64,000 nt of DNA from Microbacterium sp. Bi121. GTDB lineage: Bacteria; Actinomycetota; Actinomycetes; Actinomycetales; Microbacteriaceae. A model generated the notes under the pieces. The model was not told the DNA's origin, ran no database searches, and saw nothing but the letters and a program-made list of their open reading frames with translations. The stretch spans positions 62,001-126,000 of the forward strand of contig NZ_CAKKLJ010000005.1 in assembly GCF_918698005.1 (NCBI RefSeq), given 5' to 3'. How positions within the stretch are numbered: position 1 is the first letter of the stretch; every line of letters begins with the position of its first letter. Positions 27,501 to 39,341 of the stretch are shown here, one piece after another. Position numbers and translations under genes: made by a program.

Positions 27501-27816
27501 GGGGGAGCAGCCGGTCTTCCTCATCAGCCTGAAATCCGGCGGGTTCGGGCTGACGCTCACCGAGGCCGACTACGTGTTCATGCTGGATCCGTGGTGGAAC
27601 CCCGCCGCCGAGGCCCAGGCCATCGACCGCACGCATCGCATCGGCCAGCGCAACCCCGTGATGGTGTACCGCATGATCTCGTCCGGCACGATCGAAGAGA
27701 AGGTTCTCGCGCTGCAGCAGCGCAAGGCGCGCCTGTTCACCGCGGTGATGGATGACGAGGCGCTGTTCGCACAGTCGCTCACAGCGGACGACATACGCGG
27801 GCTGTTCGACAGCTGA
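24550..27816 (+). CDS. SWIM zinc-finger SNF2-family DNA translocase/helicase
   Basis: The 1088-residue Swi2/Snf2 ATPase has a SWIM zinc finger near the N-terminus (CTCPVRFGCKH, about residues 77-87). A long central region of about 500 residues resembles the SNF2-associated bacterial domain. The helicase core has motif I DDMGLGKT (about 643-650), motif II LDEAQ, motif III TGTPMENSLGDLW, and motifs V-VI SLKSGGFGLTLTEADYVF and QAIDRTHRIGQ. The core is complete, so ATP-driven DNA translocation is expected; the cellular substrate is unknown. It starts 8 nt after nusB. These proteins (HepA/RapA-like) may act in repair or on RNA polymerase. Confidence 0.93.
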   Translation: MPAPSIDLSILRRVTDAGSLERGRAYARAGMVRRTAWNADFTMLTAEVRGSGESDYRCVVRVTMGRESAEISSTTCTCPVRFGCKHIVATVLTSNADIEASPVPASPLPPESAAPTWRVLLESPPAAARAVPLALGVEVRHRAARGVHQWAPRPVRTATVRDVVKGGGELLLGIRPLMRSGATGSWIQGTASWDAMRRPGTQFAPEQLRWFAELLSIARDSLLSGTAGDWLILDHVESGLLWPHLRAGAAHGVPLVTAQKSFTVAFAESGEVTAAIERTDDGLSVSADVVLDGHAVDPQTAWTIGHSGVYAVTPLGARAQVTLAEVPLSSTVHALITARTPLVVPAAEEGAFLRDAYPALARRVPIRTVGAVELPAVPTPVATLVLVHRPGDRIDYAVEWAYRGHGRFPLTPTADAVRDEDAEQEALREASALWESVTGEDFAPSGTFLDVDAAEFATHIVPALKAQGLSVVMTGRPKTYHELSGAPEITVSTVESTDPDWFDLGVIVKIDGRSIPFAPLFTALSMRRTKLLLVDGSWFSLAHPALDSLRELIDEATELAEWETGPRISRYQTDLWEEFEDLADQAVPATSWRATAEGLREATGVPSAPLPTGLQAELRPYQKTGFDWLAFLWRHRLGGILADDMGLGKTIQLLTLMLHARASGERRPFLVIAPTSVLSTWSEEAARFAPSLSVRVIEGTRTHREGSIADAARDADLVVTSYTLARLDAEEYAAADWAVLVLDEAQFVKNPATKQHRAVASIPAGVTFAVTGTPMENSLGDLWALLKLTAPGLFASARKFRQDYVQPIEQGKVPENEEGGEYRQRRLERLRRRIRPLMLRRTKELVATDLPEKQEQLLHVELSASHRAVYDTVLQRERQKVLGLLKDLDRNRFIVFRSLTMLRMLSLAPGLVDEADAKIGSRKLDALIERVMELHAEGHRALVFSQFTSFLQLAAARLEQAGIPYAYLDGSTRKRKEVIDGFRTGEQPVFLISLKSGGFGLTLTEADYVFMLDPWWNPAAEAQAIDRTHRIGQRNPVMVYRMISSGTIEEKVLALQQRKARLFTAVMDDEALFAQSLTADDIRGLFDS

Positions 27817-27838
27817 GGGTTTCCACGGCCGTGCTCGG

Positions 27839-27866
27839 CTGACGCGAAGGGCGCCGCCGGTAGAAT
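27839..27866 (+). promoter_or_regulatory. Promoter of the MBL-Rieske gene
   Basis: CTGACG (27839-27844) and TAGAAT (27861-27866) with a 16-base spacer form the best -35/-10 pair noted in the window. Transcription would start near 27873, giving a leader of about 20 nt with AGGAGGAG at 27882-27889. Confidence 0.6.
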
Positions 27867-27893
27867 CGAGCGGTCCACCTCAGGAGGAGTGCA

Positions 27894-29468
27894 ATGCGGA
27901 TCACCGGACTCGGCCACGCCGGGATGTTCATCGAGACCGTCGGCGGAAACATCATCTGCGACCCGGTCCTCGGACCCTCGTTCTTCGGCTCCTGGTTCCC
28001 GTTCCCCGACAACCGCGGCCTCGACTGGGAGAAGTTCGGACGGGATGCCGACTTCCTCTACATCTCGCACCGCCACCGCGACCACTTCGACCCGAAGCTG
28101 CTCGAGCGCTACATCCGGAAGGACATCGAAGTGCTCCTCCCGGAGTACCCCATCGACGACCTCGAGCGGGACATCCGGGCGCTCGGCTACACGAACATCA
28201 CGTACGCGCCGGCCGGTCAGGTCATCGAGCGCGGCGACCTGAAGATCATGATCACGCCGCTCCGCGCGCCCAGTGACGGTCCGATCGGCGATTCCTCGCT
28301 GAGCGTCGACGACGGCACGGCATCCGTGCTCAACCAGAACGATTCGCATCCGCTGGACCTCGAGAAGCTGCTGAGCTTCGGCACACCTGATGCGTATTTC
28401 ACGCAGGTCTCCGGAGCGATCTGGTGGCCGATGGTCTACGACCTCCCGATGGACGCCAAGCAGAACTTCGCGAAGCTCAAGCGCGACGCCCAGAACAAGC
28501 GCGCGATGTACTACATCGAGAAGGTCGACGCACCGCACGTGTTCCCGATGGCAGGGCCTCCCATGTTCCTGCGCGACGACCTGTTCGACTTCAACGGACT
28601 CGGGCGAAACGGCGAGTCGATCTTCACGGATCAGAAGCAGTTCCTCGCGCACATGAAGGAGCTCGCACCGCAGTACGACGGCCGGCTCTTCGTTCCTGGC
28701 ACGGTCGTCACGCTCGAGAACCGCGAACTCGTCGCTGTCGAGCAGACGCTGTACACGCCGTCGGAGCTCGAGCACATCTTCGACGAGAAGTGGGACTACC
28801 TCGAGGAGCAGCGCGCGAGCCGTCAGCAGGAGATCCGGGACGAAGAGGCGGAGCGGGCACCCGTGCTGTCGTCGGAGGAGATCCTCGCCGAGCTCAAGGC
28901 GTGGTGGGAACCGCTGATGAAGAAGTCCCGCACCATCCGGCTCGGCGTCGGCGGCTGCGTCCGATTCCACATCGGCGACCTCGACATGGTCGTCGACTTC
29001 CCGCGTGCCAAGGTCCGCGAGTACGCAGGGGAGGACTGCATCTACTGGTACACGATCCCCGCCGATCTCGTCTCGACGAACATCCGTGATCGCGAGATCG
29101 ACTGGTCGAACTCCATCTTCCTGTCGATGCAGTTCTCGGTCGGTCGCAGCGGCAAGTTCAACGAGTTCCTGACGACGTTCCTCAAGTGCCTGTCCGTCGA
29201 CCGGATCGAGTACGTCGAGAACTGGTACTCCGAGCAGACCGATCAGACCGAAGACGCCGAGGTCGGCGACTGGGTCGTCCAGCGCCGCTGCCCGCACCTG
29301 CGGGCCGACCTGACCAAGACGGGCAAGGTCGACGAAGATGGCATCCTCACGTGCAGCATGCACGACTGGAAGTGGGATCTGAAGACCGGCAAGTGCCTCA
29401 CCACCACCGGCCACGAGATCCGCGCGGAGCGCTGCGCCGTCACGGAGGACGCACTGAAGCTCGGCTAG
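27894..29468 (+). CDS. Metallo-beta-lactamase-fold protein with C-terminal Rieske [2Fe-2S] domain
   Basis: The 524-residue soluble protein begins with a UlaG-like MBL domain; the metal-binding motif is HRHRDH at residues 59-64. A central region has MYYIEKVDAPHVFPMAGPP and an acidic helix, then a sterol-carrier-like stretch (LGVGGCVRFHIGDLDMVVDF). The C-terminal Rieske domain has both ligand pairs intact: RRCPHL near 466 and CSMHDW near 488. The same two domains occur in CMP-Neu5Ac hydroxylase, but there the Rieske domain is N-terminal. An iron-dependent hydroxylase or oxidoreductase role is possible (inference). It has its own promoter and strong ribosome-binding site, and its stop codon is part of the pyrR -10 box. 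Confidence 0.85.
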   Translation: MRITGLGHAGMFIETVGGNIICDPVLGPSFFGSWFPFPDNRGLDWEKFGRDADFLYISHRHRDHFDPKLLERYIRKDIEVLLPEYPIDDLERDIRALGYTNITYAPAGQVIERGDLKIMITPLRAPSDGPIGDSSLSVDDGTASVLNQNDSHPLDLEKLLSFGTPDAYFTQVSGAIWWPMVYDLPMDAKQNFAKLKRDAQNKRAMYYIEKVDAPHVFPMAGPPMFLRDDLFDFNGLGRNGESIFTDQKQFLAHMKELAPQYDGRLFVPGTVVTLENRELVAVEQTLYTPSELEHIFDEKWDYLEEQRASRQQEIRDEEAERAPVLSSEEILAELKAWWEPLMKKSRTIRLGVGGCVRFHIGDLDMVVDFPRAKVREYAGEDCIYWYTIPADLVSTNIRDREIDWSNSIFLSMQFSVGRSGKFNEFLTTFLKCLSVDRIEYVENWYSEQTDQTEDAEVGDWVVQRRCPHLRADLTKTGKVDEDGILTCSMHDWKWDLKTGKCLTTTGHEIRAERCAVTEDALKLG

Positions 29469-29471
29469 ACT
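29466..29471 (+). promoter_or_regulatory. Putative -10 box of the pyr operon (TAGACT)
   Basis: TAGACT overlaps the upstream stop codon and would start transcription near 29478, leaving a leader of about 48 nt that is almost fully occupied by the PyrR-binding hairpin. Confidence 0.5.
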
Positions 29472-29485
29472 CGAACCGCAAGCAA

Positions 29486-29519
29486 CCTTTAACCCCGTCC
29501 AGAGAGGCGGAGAAGGGAG
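29486..29519 (+). promoter_or_regulatory. PyrR-binding RNA hairpin overlapping the pyrR ribosome-binding site
   Basis: The loop TCCAGAGAGG (29498-29507) matches the conserved PyrR-binding loop. It is closed by CCG/CGG (29495-29497 with 29508-29510) and, after an asymmetric bulge, by CCTT/AAGG (29486-29489 with 29513-29516). The lower stem takes in the purine-rich ribosome-binding site AGAAGGGAG (29511-29519), 6 nt before the ATG. UMP-bound PyrR should stabilise the fold and block translation, as proposed for mycobacterial pyr leaders. No terminator hairpin is present, so control should be translational. Confidence 0.85.
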
Positions 29520-29525
29520 CGGCTG

Positions 29526-30056
29526 ATGAGCGCACGCACCGTGCTGCAACAGGCCGATATCTCGCGGGCACTGACCCGCATCGCCCATGAGATCCTCGAA
29601 TCCAACAAGGGTGCGGCAGGTCTCGTGCTGCTGGGTATCCCCACCCGCGGCGTCGCCCTCGCCGAGCGACTGGGCGCACTGATCGCCTCGATCGCCGACA
29701 CCGAGGTTCCGATCGGCTCGCTCGATGTCACGCTCTTCCGCGACGATCTCGCCAAGCATCCGACTCGTTCGCCGCAGCCCACCGAGATCCCCGCCGGCGG
29801 CATCGACGGCAAGACGGTCGTGCTCGTCGACGATGTGCTGTTCTCCGGTCGAAGCATCCGCGCTGCCCTCGACGCGATCCAGTCGATCGGGCGTCCCTCG
29901 ATCGTGCGCCTCGCGATCCTCGTCGACCGCGGACACCGCGAGCTGCCGATCCGCCCCGACTTCGTCGGCAAGAACATCCCGTCAGCGCGCACCGAGCGCG
30001 TCAACGTGCGCCTGAGCGAGAACGACGGCGTGGATGAGGTGACGATCGGCGCATGA
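29526..30056 (+). CDS. pyrR: Bifunctional pyr operon regulator / uracil phosphoribosyltransferase PyrR
   Basis: The 176-residue phosphoribosyltransferase-fold RNA-binding regulator carries the PRPP motif [20 protein letters not shown] and the early [13 protein letters not shown]. It senses UMP and controls the operon through the leader hairpin just upstream. It starts at ATG 29526 and overlaps pyrB in ATGA, so repression of its translation can spread to the coupled genes. Confidence 0.96.
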   Translation: MSARTVLQQADISRALTRIAHEILESNKGAAGLVLLGIPTRGVALAERLGALIASIADTEVPIGSLDVTLFRDDLAKHPTRSPQPTEIPAGGIDGKTVVLVDDVLFSGRSIRAALDAIQSIGRPSIVRLAILVDRGHRELPIRPDFVGKNIPSARTERVNVRLSENDGVDEVTIGA

Positions 30057-31018
30057 GGCACCTTCTCGACACCCACACGCTCGACCGCGAGACCGCGCTG
30101 CGGATCCTCGACGTCGCAGAGGACATGTCCGACACGCAGTCCCGCGAGGTCAAGAAGCTTCCGACCCTGCGCGGCAAGACCGTCGTCAACCTCTTCTTCG
30201 AGGACTCCACCCGCACCCGCATATCTTTCGAGGCTGCGGCCAAGCGTCTGTCCGCCGATGTCATCAACTTCGCGGCCAAGGGCTCCAGCGTCTCGAAGGG
30301 CGAGGGCCTGAAGGACACCGCGCAGACCCTCCAGGCCATGGGCGCCGATGCCGTCGTCATCCGGCACTCGGCATCGGGCGCTCCCCGCACTCTCGCCACC
30401 AGCGGCTGGATCTCTGCCGGGGTCGTCAACGCCGGCGACGGCACGCACGAGCACCCGACGCAGGCGCTGCTGGATGCGTTCACGATCCGCAAGCGCCGCT
30501 TCGGCGCCGACAGTCGAAGCCGCGACCTCGCCGGTATGCGCGTCGTCATCGTCGGCGACGTGCTGCACTCGCGCGTTGCCCGATCGAACGTCTGGCTGCT
30601 CACCGCGCTCGGGGCCGAGGTCACCCTGGTGGCACCCCCGACGCTCGTCCCGCAGAACGTCTCGCAGTGGCCGGTGCGAGTCGCCTACGACCTCGATGAG
30701 GCTCTGGCCGAAGGACCGGACGCCGTCATGATGCTGCGCATCCAGCTCGAGCGCATGGGGGCCGCGTATTTCCCGAGTGAGCGGGAGTATTCCCGTACCT
30801 GGGGGCTCGACGCCGTGCGCGCGGCGTCCCTGCCGAGCGATAGCATTGTGATGCACCCCGGACCGATGAATCGCGGCTTGGAGATCTCCTCCGCTGCCGC
30901 GGATTCGCCGCGCTCGACAGTGCTCGAGCAGGTGACGAACGGAGTGTCGGTACGGATGGCCGTACTGTATCTGCTGCTCGCAGGCGAACGACACGACGAA
31001 CGAGGGAGAGACCTGTGA
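30053..31018 (+). CDS. pyrB: Aspartate carbamoyltransferase catalytic subunit
   Basis: The 321-residue enzyme makes carbamoyl-aspartate. The carbamoyl-phosphate motif [13 protein letters not shown] is intact, as are [11 protein letters not shown] and the [14 protein letters not shown] loop; HPGPMNRG is near the C-terminus. No pyrI regulatory subunit gene follows. ATGA overlap with pyrR and GTGA overlap with pyrC. Confidence 0.97.
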   Translation: MRHLLDTHTLDRETALRILDVAEDMSDTQSREVKKLPTLRGKTVVNLFFEDSTRTRISFEAAAKRLSADVINFAAKGSSVSKGEGLKDTAQTLQAMGADAVVIRHSASGAPRTLATSGWISAGVVNAGDGTHEHPTQALLDAFTIRKRRFGADSRSRDLAGMRVVIVGDVLHSRVARSNVWLLTALGAEVTLVAPPTLVPQNVSQWPVRVAYDLDEALAEGPDAVMMLRIQLERMGAAYFPSEREYSRTWGLDAVRAASLPSDSIVMHPGPMNRGLEISSAAADSPRSTVLEQVTNGVSVRMAVLYLLLAGERHDERGRDL

Positions 31019-32319
31019 CCGAGACCCTCGTGATCGTCGGAGCGCGGATGCTGGGAGCAGACGGCGCCGACATCCTCGTCAAGGACGGTGTGATCGCCGA
31101 GATCGGTTCCGGTGTGCGCAGCGCGGGAGCCCGCGTCATCGACGCGGACGGCCTCGTCGCGCTCCCCGGTCTCGTCGATCTGCACACGCACCTGCGGGAG
31201 CCGGGCTACGAAGCATCCGAGACGATCCTCACCGGGACCAGAGCGGCGGCTGCTGGCGGCTTCACCGCCGTCTTCGCGATGCCCAACACCTCGCCGGTCG
31301 CCGACTCAGCCGGCGTCGTCGAACAGGAGCTCGCCCTCGGTGAGGCCGCTGGCTACGCCACGGTGCAGCCGATCGGCGCCGTCACCGTCGGTCAGAAGGG
31401 CGAGCGCCTCGCCGAACTCGGCGCGATGGCGAACTCGCGAGCGAAGGTGCGCGTCTTCAGCGACGACGGCTTCTGCGTGTTCGACCCGCTGATCATGCGT
31501 CGCGCCCTGGAATACGTGAAGGCGTTCGGCGGCGTCATCGCACAGCACGCGCAGGACCCTCGTCTGACGGAGGGCGCCCAGATGAACGAGGGCGTCGTCT
31601 CCGCCGAACTCGGACTCGCCGGCTGGCCCGCGGTCGCCGAGGAGTCGATCATCGCCAGGGATGTGCTCCTCGCCGAGCATGTCGGATCACGGCTGCACGT
31701 GTGTCACCTCTCCACTGCCGGTTCGGTCGACATCATCCGCTGGGCCAAGAAGCGCGGGGTCGACGTGACCGCCGAGGTCACCCCGCACCACCTGCTGCTG
31801 ACGGACGAACTCGTCCGCGGTTACGACGCGCGCTACAAGGTCAATCCGCCGCTTCGCCGTGAGGAGGACGTCCTCGCGGTGCGCGAGGGGCTCGCCGACG
31901 GCACGATCGACATCGTCGCGACCGACCACGCCCCGCACCCGAGCGAGAGCAAGGCCTGCGAGTGGCAGGCTGCGGCCAACGGCATGGTGGGGCTGGAGAG
32001 CGCGCTGCGCGTCGTGCACCAGTCGATGGTGCAGACGGGGCTCCTCGAGTGGGCGGATGTCGCGCGCGTCATGAGCACAGCCCCTGCTCGCATCGGCATG
32101 CTCGACGGCCACGGCACACCTCTCGAGGTCGGACAGCCGGCGCAGATCACGTTGTACGACCCGAACATCACCGGCACGTTCACGACGAACGACCTGCGCG
32201 GCCGCAGCGAGAACTCGCCGTACCTGGGCCGCGAGCTCCCCGGTCGCGTGGAGTGGACCATCCACGGCGGCACGGTCACCGTGGCATCCGGAACCGTCGT
32301 AGAGGAGTTGAACTCGTGA
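31015..32319 (+). CDS. pyrC: Dihydroorotase
   Basis: The 434-residue amidohydrolase of the type I class closes carbamoyl-aspartate to dihydroorotate. Metal ligands are visible in [15 protein letters not shown] and later in CHLSTAGS and [13 protein letters not shown]. It starts with GTG in a GTGA overlap with pyrB. Confidence 0.96.
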   Translation: MTETLVIVGARMLGADGADILVKDGVIAEIGSGVRSAGARVIDADGLVALPGLVDLHTHLREPGYEASETILTGTRAAAAGGFTAVFAMPNTSPVADSAGVVEQELALGEAAGYATVQPIGAVTVGQKGERLAELGAMANSRAKVRVFSDDGFCVFDPLIMRRALEYVKAFGGVIAQHAQDPRLTEGAQMNEGVVSAELGLAGWPAVAEESIIARDVLLAEHVGSRLHVCHLSTAGSVDIIRWAKKRGVDVTAEVTPHHLLLTDELVRGYDARYKVNPPLRREEDVLAVREGLADGTIDIVATDHAPHPSESKACEWQAAANGMVGLESALRVVHQSMVQTGLLEWADVARVMSTAPARIGMLDGHGTPLEVGQPAQITLYDPNITGTFTTNDLRGRSENSPYLGRELPGRVEWTIHGGTVTVASGTVVEELNS

Positions 32320-32825
32320 GCATGCGGGATCTCGCCGTGGCCATCACGATCGGCGTCGCCGTCCTCGTGCTGCTCGCGATGGCGTTCGCCTGGCGACGAC
32401 GACTCCGACGCGACTCCGTATACAGCGCCCCGCTGGGCGTTCCGGAGCACGCCGAGGTCCTCAGCCGCCACGCGGTGCTCTACGTGTCGACCACTCGACA
32501 CGATGAGCCATTGGAGCGTCTGGCGATCACGCCGCTCGCGTACCGGGCGCGCGGTGAGCTCGCCGTGACCGATCGGGGCGCGGCGCTGTGCCTCGACGGG
32601 GCGCCGACGGTGTTCCTGTCGAAGGACAAGCTGGCCGGCGTCGACAGAGCCACCGTCACGATCGACCGGGTCGTCGAACCCGGTGGTCTGGTCCGGCTCG
32701 CCTGGAACGTCGACTCGGACACGGTGGTCGACTCCTACCTGCGCCCAACGGGCGGAACACCCGAAACCCTCATCTCTGAACTTCAGCGGCTCATCCCCGC
32801 AGGCGACAAAGGAGCAGCGTCTTGA
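32316..32825 (+). CDS. Membrane-anchored PH-like protein of the pyr operon (Rv1382-like position)
   Basis: The 169-residue protein has one N-terminal helix ([20 protein letters not shown], about residues 6-25), a basic RRRLRRD stop-transfer patch, and a beta-rich cytoplasmic domain. Genes of this kind lie between pyrC and carA across actinobacteria (Rv1382 in M. tuberculosis). The function is unknown, but the conserved place suggests a link with pyrimidine synthesis or its localisation at the membrane (inference). GTG at 32316 is chosen for its GTGA overlap and the GAGGAG 8 nt upstream; ATG 32322 is the alternative. Confidence 0.8.
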   Translation: MSMRDLAVAITIGVAVLVLLAMAFAWRRRLRRDSVYSAPLGVPEHAEVLSRHAVLYVSTTRHDEPLERLAITPLAYRARGELAVTDRGAALCLDGAPTVFLSKDKLAGVDRATVTIDRVVEPGGLVRLAWNVDSDTVVDSYLRPTGGTPETLISELQRLIPAGDKGAAS

Positions 32826-33987
32826 CAAGCTCAACCACTTCCGCGGGCCAGATGCCGGCACCAGCCGTCCTCGTGCTGGAAGACGGCACGCGCCACCGCG
32901 GCCGCGCATACGGTGCCGTGGGCACCACGCTCGGCGAGGTCGTCTTCGCCACCGGCATGTCCGGATACCAGGAGACCCTGACCGACCCGTCCTACGCAGG
33001 GCAGATCGTCCTGCAGACCGCGCCGCACATCGGCAACACCGGAATGAACGACGAGGACACCGAGTCCCGCCGGATCTGGGTCTCCGGCTACATCGTGCGC
33101 GACCCCTCGCGCGTCGTGTCGAACTGGCGCGCGAACGCCTCACTCGATGAGATCCTCGTGCGCGACGGCATCGTGGGCATCAGCGGCATCGACACCCGTT
33201 CCATCACCCGCCACATCCGCTCCGCCGGTTCCATGCGCGGCGGGATCTTCTCGGGCGCAGACGCTGCGATCGACGCCGAGGAGCAGCTGCGTCTCGTGCA
33301 GCAGGCGCCGGAGATGAGCGGTCAGAACCTCTCCGCCCAGGTGTCGGTCGAGGTGACCACGGTGACGACGGCCCTCGGCGAGCGCATCGGCAACCTCGCC
33401 GTGCTCGACCTCGGAGTCAAGCAGGCCACGATCGACAACCTCGCCGCTCGCGGGTTCGAGGTCCACGTGCTGCCGCAGAAGGCCACGATCGACGAGATCC
33501 GCGCCATCGACCCGGTGGCGGTCTTCTACTCCAACGGACCAGGCGACCCCGCAGCATCCGGCGATCACGTCGAACTGCTCCGCTCCGTGCTCGACGAGGG
33601 TCTGCCTTTCTTCGGCATCTGCTTCGGCAACCAGCTCCTCGGCCGCGCGCTGGGGCTCGGAACCTACAAGCTGCCGTTCGGCCATCGCGGCATCAACCAG
33701 CCCGTGCTCGACAAGTCCACCGGCAAGGTCGAGATCACCGCCCACAACCACGGCTTCGCCGTCGACGCACCCCTGGAGGGCACGTTCGACAGCCCGAACG
33801 GCTACGGCAAGGTCGAGGTCAGCCACGTGGGCCTCAACGACAACGTGGTCGAGGGACTGCGCGCCCTCGACATCCCGGCGTTCTCGGTGCAGTACCACCC
33901 CGAGGCCGCCGCGGGCCCGCACGACGCCAACTACCTCTTCGACCGGTTCGCAGAACTGGTCATCTCCACGCAGAAGGACGCCAAGTA

Positions 33988-33988
<1 letters not shown>
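32822..33988 (+). CDS. carA: Carbamoyl-phosphate synthase small (glutaminase) subunit
   Basis: The 388-residue class I amidotransferase subunit hydrolyses glutamine and passes ammonia to CarB. The nucleophile cysteine lies in [13 protein letters not shown], and the His/Glu pair is in [10 protein letters not shown]. It uses TTG at 32822, overlapping the previous stop codon, with AAAGGAG about 7 nt upstream. Its stop shares one base with the carB start (TAATG). Confidence 0.97.
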
Positions 33989-37271
<3,283 letters not shown>

Positions 37272-37275
<4 letters not shown>

Positions 37276-38120
37276 GCGCAGACGGCTTCGGAGAGAGGGT
37301 CCGTGCAGCTCTGGCCGCACGAGGCCCGCTCTGCGTCGGCATCGATCCGCACGCCGAGCTCCTGACGGCGTGGGGGCTGGGGACCTCGGCGGGCGGGGCG
37401 CGCGAGTTCGGTCTGCGGACGGTGGATGCCGCGGCCGGCCGCGTCGGGGCCGTCAAGCCGCAGGTGTCGTTCTTCGAACGGTTCGGATCCGCCGGGTTCG
37501 CGGCTCTCGAGGACGTCCTCTCGGCGGCCAGGGATGCCGGGCTCATCGTGATCGCCGACGCCAAGCGCGGCGACATCGGCACCACGATGGACGCGTACGC
37601 GACGGCGTGGCTGACTCCGGGGGCGCCGCTCGAGGCGGACGCCATCACTGTGAACCCCTACCTCGGCGTCGGAACGCTCGAGAGCACGTTCGAATTGGCG
37701 CATGAGCACGGCAAGGGCGTCTTCGTCCTCGCCGCGACGAGCAATCCGGAAGCCGCAGACGTGCAGCGCGCCGAGACCGCGGCGTCGCAGACGGTGTCGG
37801 CGGAGATCATCGCCCAGGTGAGCACGCGCAACGCCCAGCACACGGACGCCGGCAGGTGGGGGAGTCTCGGCTTCGTCATCGGAGCGACCGTCGACTGGAC
37901 GGATGCCGGGCTCGCGCCGTTCGCGCCATCCGCCCCGATCCTCGCACCCGGATTCGGGGTTCAGGGTGCAGGTCCTGCGGACCTGCACGCGCGCTTCGGC
38001 GTCTCCTCCCCGATGGTGATCGCCTCGGAGAGCCGGAGCATCCTCTCGGCCGGCCCCGACGGCCTCGTCTCGGCGATCGACGCTCGCATCGCCGACTACC
38101 GGAAGGCTCTCGATGGCTGA
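37272..38120 (+). CDS. pyrF: Orotidine-5'-phosphate decarboxylase, long (type 2) form
   Basis: The 282-residue enzyme catalyses the last step to UMP. The type 2 signature is [20 protein letters not shown], with GIDPH near the start and [12 protein letters not shown] near the end. It starts with GTG in a GTGA overlap with carB and overlaps gmk by 8 bases. pyrD and pyrE are not in this window. Confidence 0.96.
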
Positions 38121-39018
38121 GCGAACCGTTCCCGAAGTCGATCGTGCGGCGGCGGCCCGCCGCGCGGTGGAACGCCGTCAGGCGCGTGCGTCGCTCAAGC
38201 GCGACCTGAGCATGCGCGTCGTGACCCCGCAGACCGTCGCGGCTCAGGCCTTCGCGGACGCCGACTCCGTGGCCGGATCGATGCGGATCACCGACTTCCT
38301 GCTCGCGCTCCCGGCGATCGGCGTCGGCAAGCGGGACCGTATCCTCCTCGACCTCGACATCTCACCCGTGAAGCGGCTTGGCGGCCTCGGCGTGCGCCAG
38401 CGTGCGAGCCTCACGCACTGGCTCGACGAGCGGTTCCCGGTTTCGGAGCCCCGCGCCGGGCGCAGCCGCCTGCTCGTGCTTGCCGGCCCGACCGCGGTCG
38501 GCAAGGGGACTGTCGCCGCGCACATCCGTGAGAATCATCCGGAGATCCATCTGTCGGTCTCGGCAACCACCCGCGCGCCGCGCCCCGGTGAGATCGACGG
38601 CGTGCACTACTTCTTCGTCGACGACGCCGAGTTCGATCGTCTCATCGCGGACGGCGAACTCCTCGAGCACGCGGTCGTGCACAACAGATCCCGATACGGC
38701 ACTCCGCGCGCGCCCATCGATGCCGCTCTCAGCGAGGGCAAGACGGTTCTCCTCGAGATCGACCTGCAGGGCGCCCGTCAGGTCAGGGCGGCGGAGCCGT
38801 CGGCCACGCTCATCTTCCTGCTGCCTCCATCGTGGGACGAACTCGTCCAGCGGCTGGTCGGCCGAGGCACCGAGAACGAGGAGGAACGCACCCGTCGGCT
38901 GCGCACCGCGAAGGTGGAACTTGCCGCTCAGGGAGAGTTCGATTACCGCATTGTGAACGAGGACGTCGCCGCAGCAGCGCGCGAGGTCGTAGAATTGTCT
39001 AAGGCTCCAGCGCGCTGA
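38113..39018 (+). CDS. gmk: Guanylate kinase with N-terminal actinobacterial IHF (mIHF) domain
   Basis: The 301-residue fusion has, in residues 15-110 ([57 protein letters not shown]), the pattern of actinobacterial integration host factor, including the helix-two-turn-helix. From about 118 there is a complete guanylate kinase with P-loop [18 protein letters not shown]-binding [16 protein letters not shown] and [14 protein letters not shown]. In mycobacteria mihF and gmk are adjacent separate genes (Rv1388, Rv1389); here they are one frame without a break. It starts inside the end of pyrF. The protein may both phosphorylate GMP and bind DNA (inference). Confidence 0.95.
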   Translation: MAERTVPEVDRAAAARRAVERRQARASLKRDLSMRVVTPQTVAAQAFADADSVAGSMRITDFLLALPAIGVGKRDRILLDLDISPVKRLGGLGVRQRASLTHWLDERFPVSEPRAGRSRLLVLAGPTAVGKGTVAAHIRENHPEIHLSVSATTRAPRPGEIDGVHYFFVDDAEFDRLIADGELLEHAVVHNRSRYGTPRAPIDAALSEGKTVLLEIDLQGARQVRAAEPSATLIFLLPPSWDELVQRLVGRGTENEEERTRRLRTAKVELAAQGEFDYRIVNEDVAAAAREVVELSKAPAR

Positions 39019-39083
39019 ACGCTTTCGCGCGCCCGCCGATTCGACTTCGCGACGAACCCGTCGCCTGATCTGGAGGTCCCACC

Positions 39084-39341
39084 ATGGCCGGACACCACAC
39101 CAAGGGCATCATCGACCCGCCCATCGACAACCTGCTCGACCGCGTCGAGTCCAAGTACGAATTGGTCATCTACGCGTCCAAGCGCGCGCGCCAGATCAAC
39201 GACTACTACGCCGACCTCCACGAGGGCAACCTGTTCGACAACGTCGGACCGCTGGTCGACTCGTCCGTCGAGGACAAGCCGCTGACCATCGCGCTGCACG
39301 AGATCAACGAGGACAAGCTCCGCCTTCGCCACGCTGAGTGA
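39084..39341 (+). CDS. rpoZ: RNA polymerase omega subunit
   Basis: The 85-residue protein has the omega core [20 protein letters not shown] and [10 protein letters not shown], which helps assemble RNA polymerase and in many bacteria takes part in ppGpp binding. GGAGG about 6 nt before the ATG supports the start. A TAGAAT box inside the end of gmk (38990-38995) may provide a separate promoter. It overlaps metK in GTGA. Confidence 0.97.
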   Translation: MAGHHTKGIIDPPIDNLLDRVESKYELVIYASKRARQINDYYADLHEGNLFDNVGPLVDSSVEDKPLTIALHEINEDKLRLRHAE

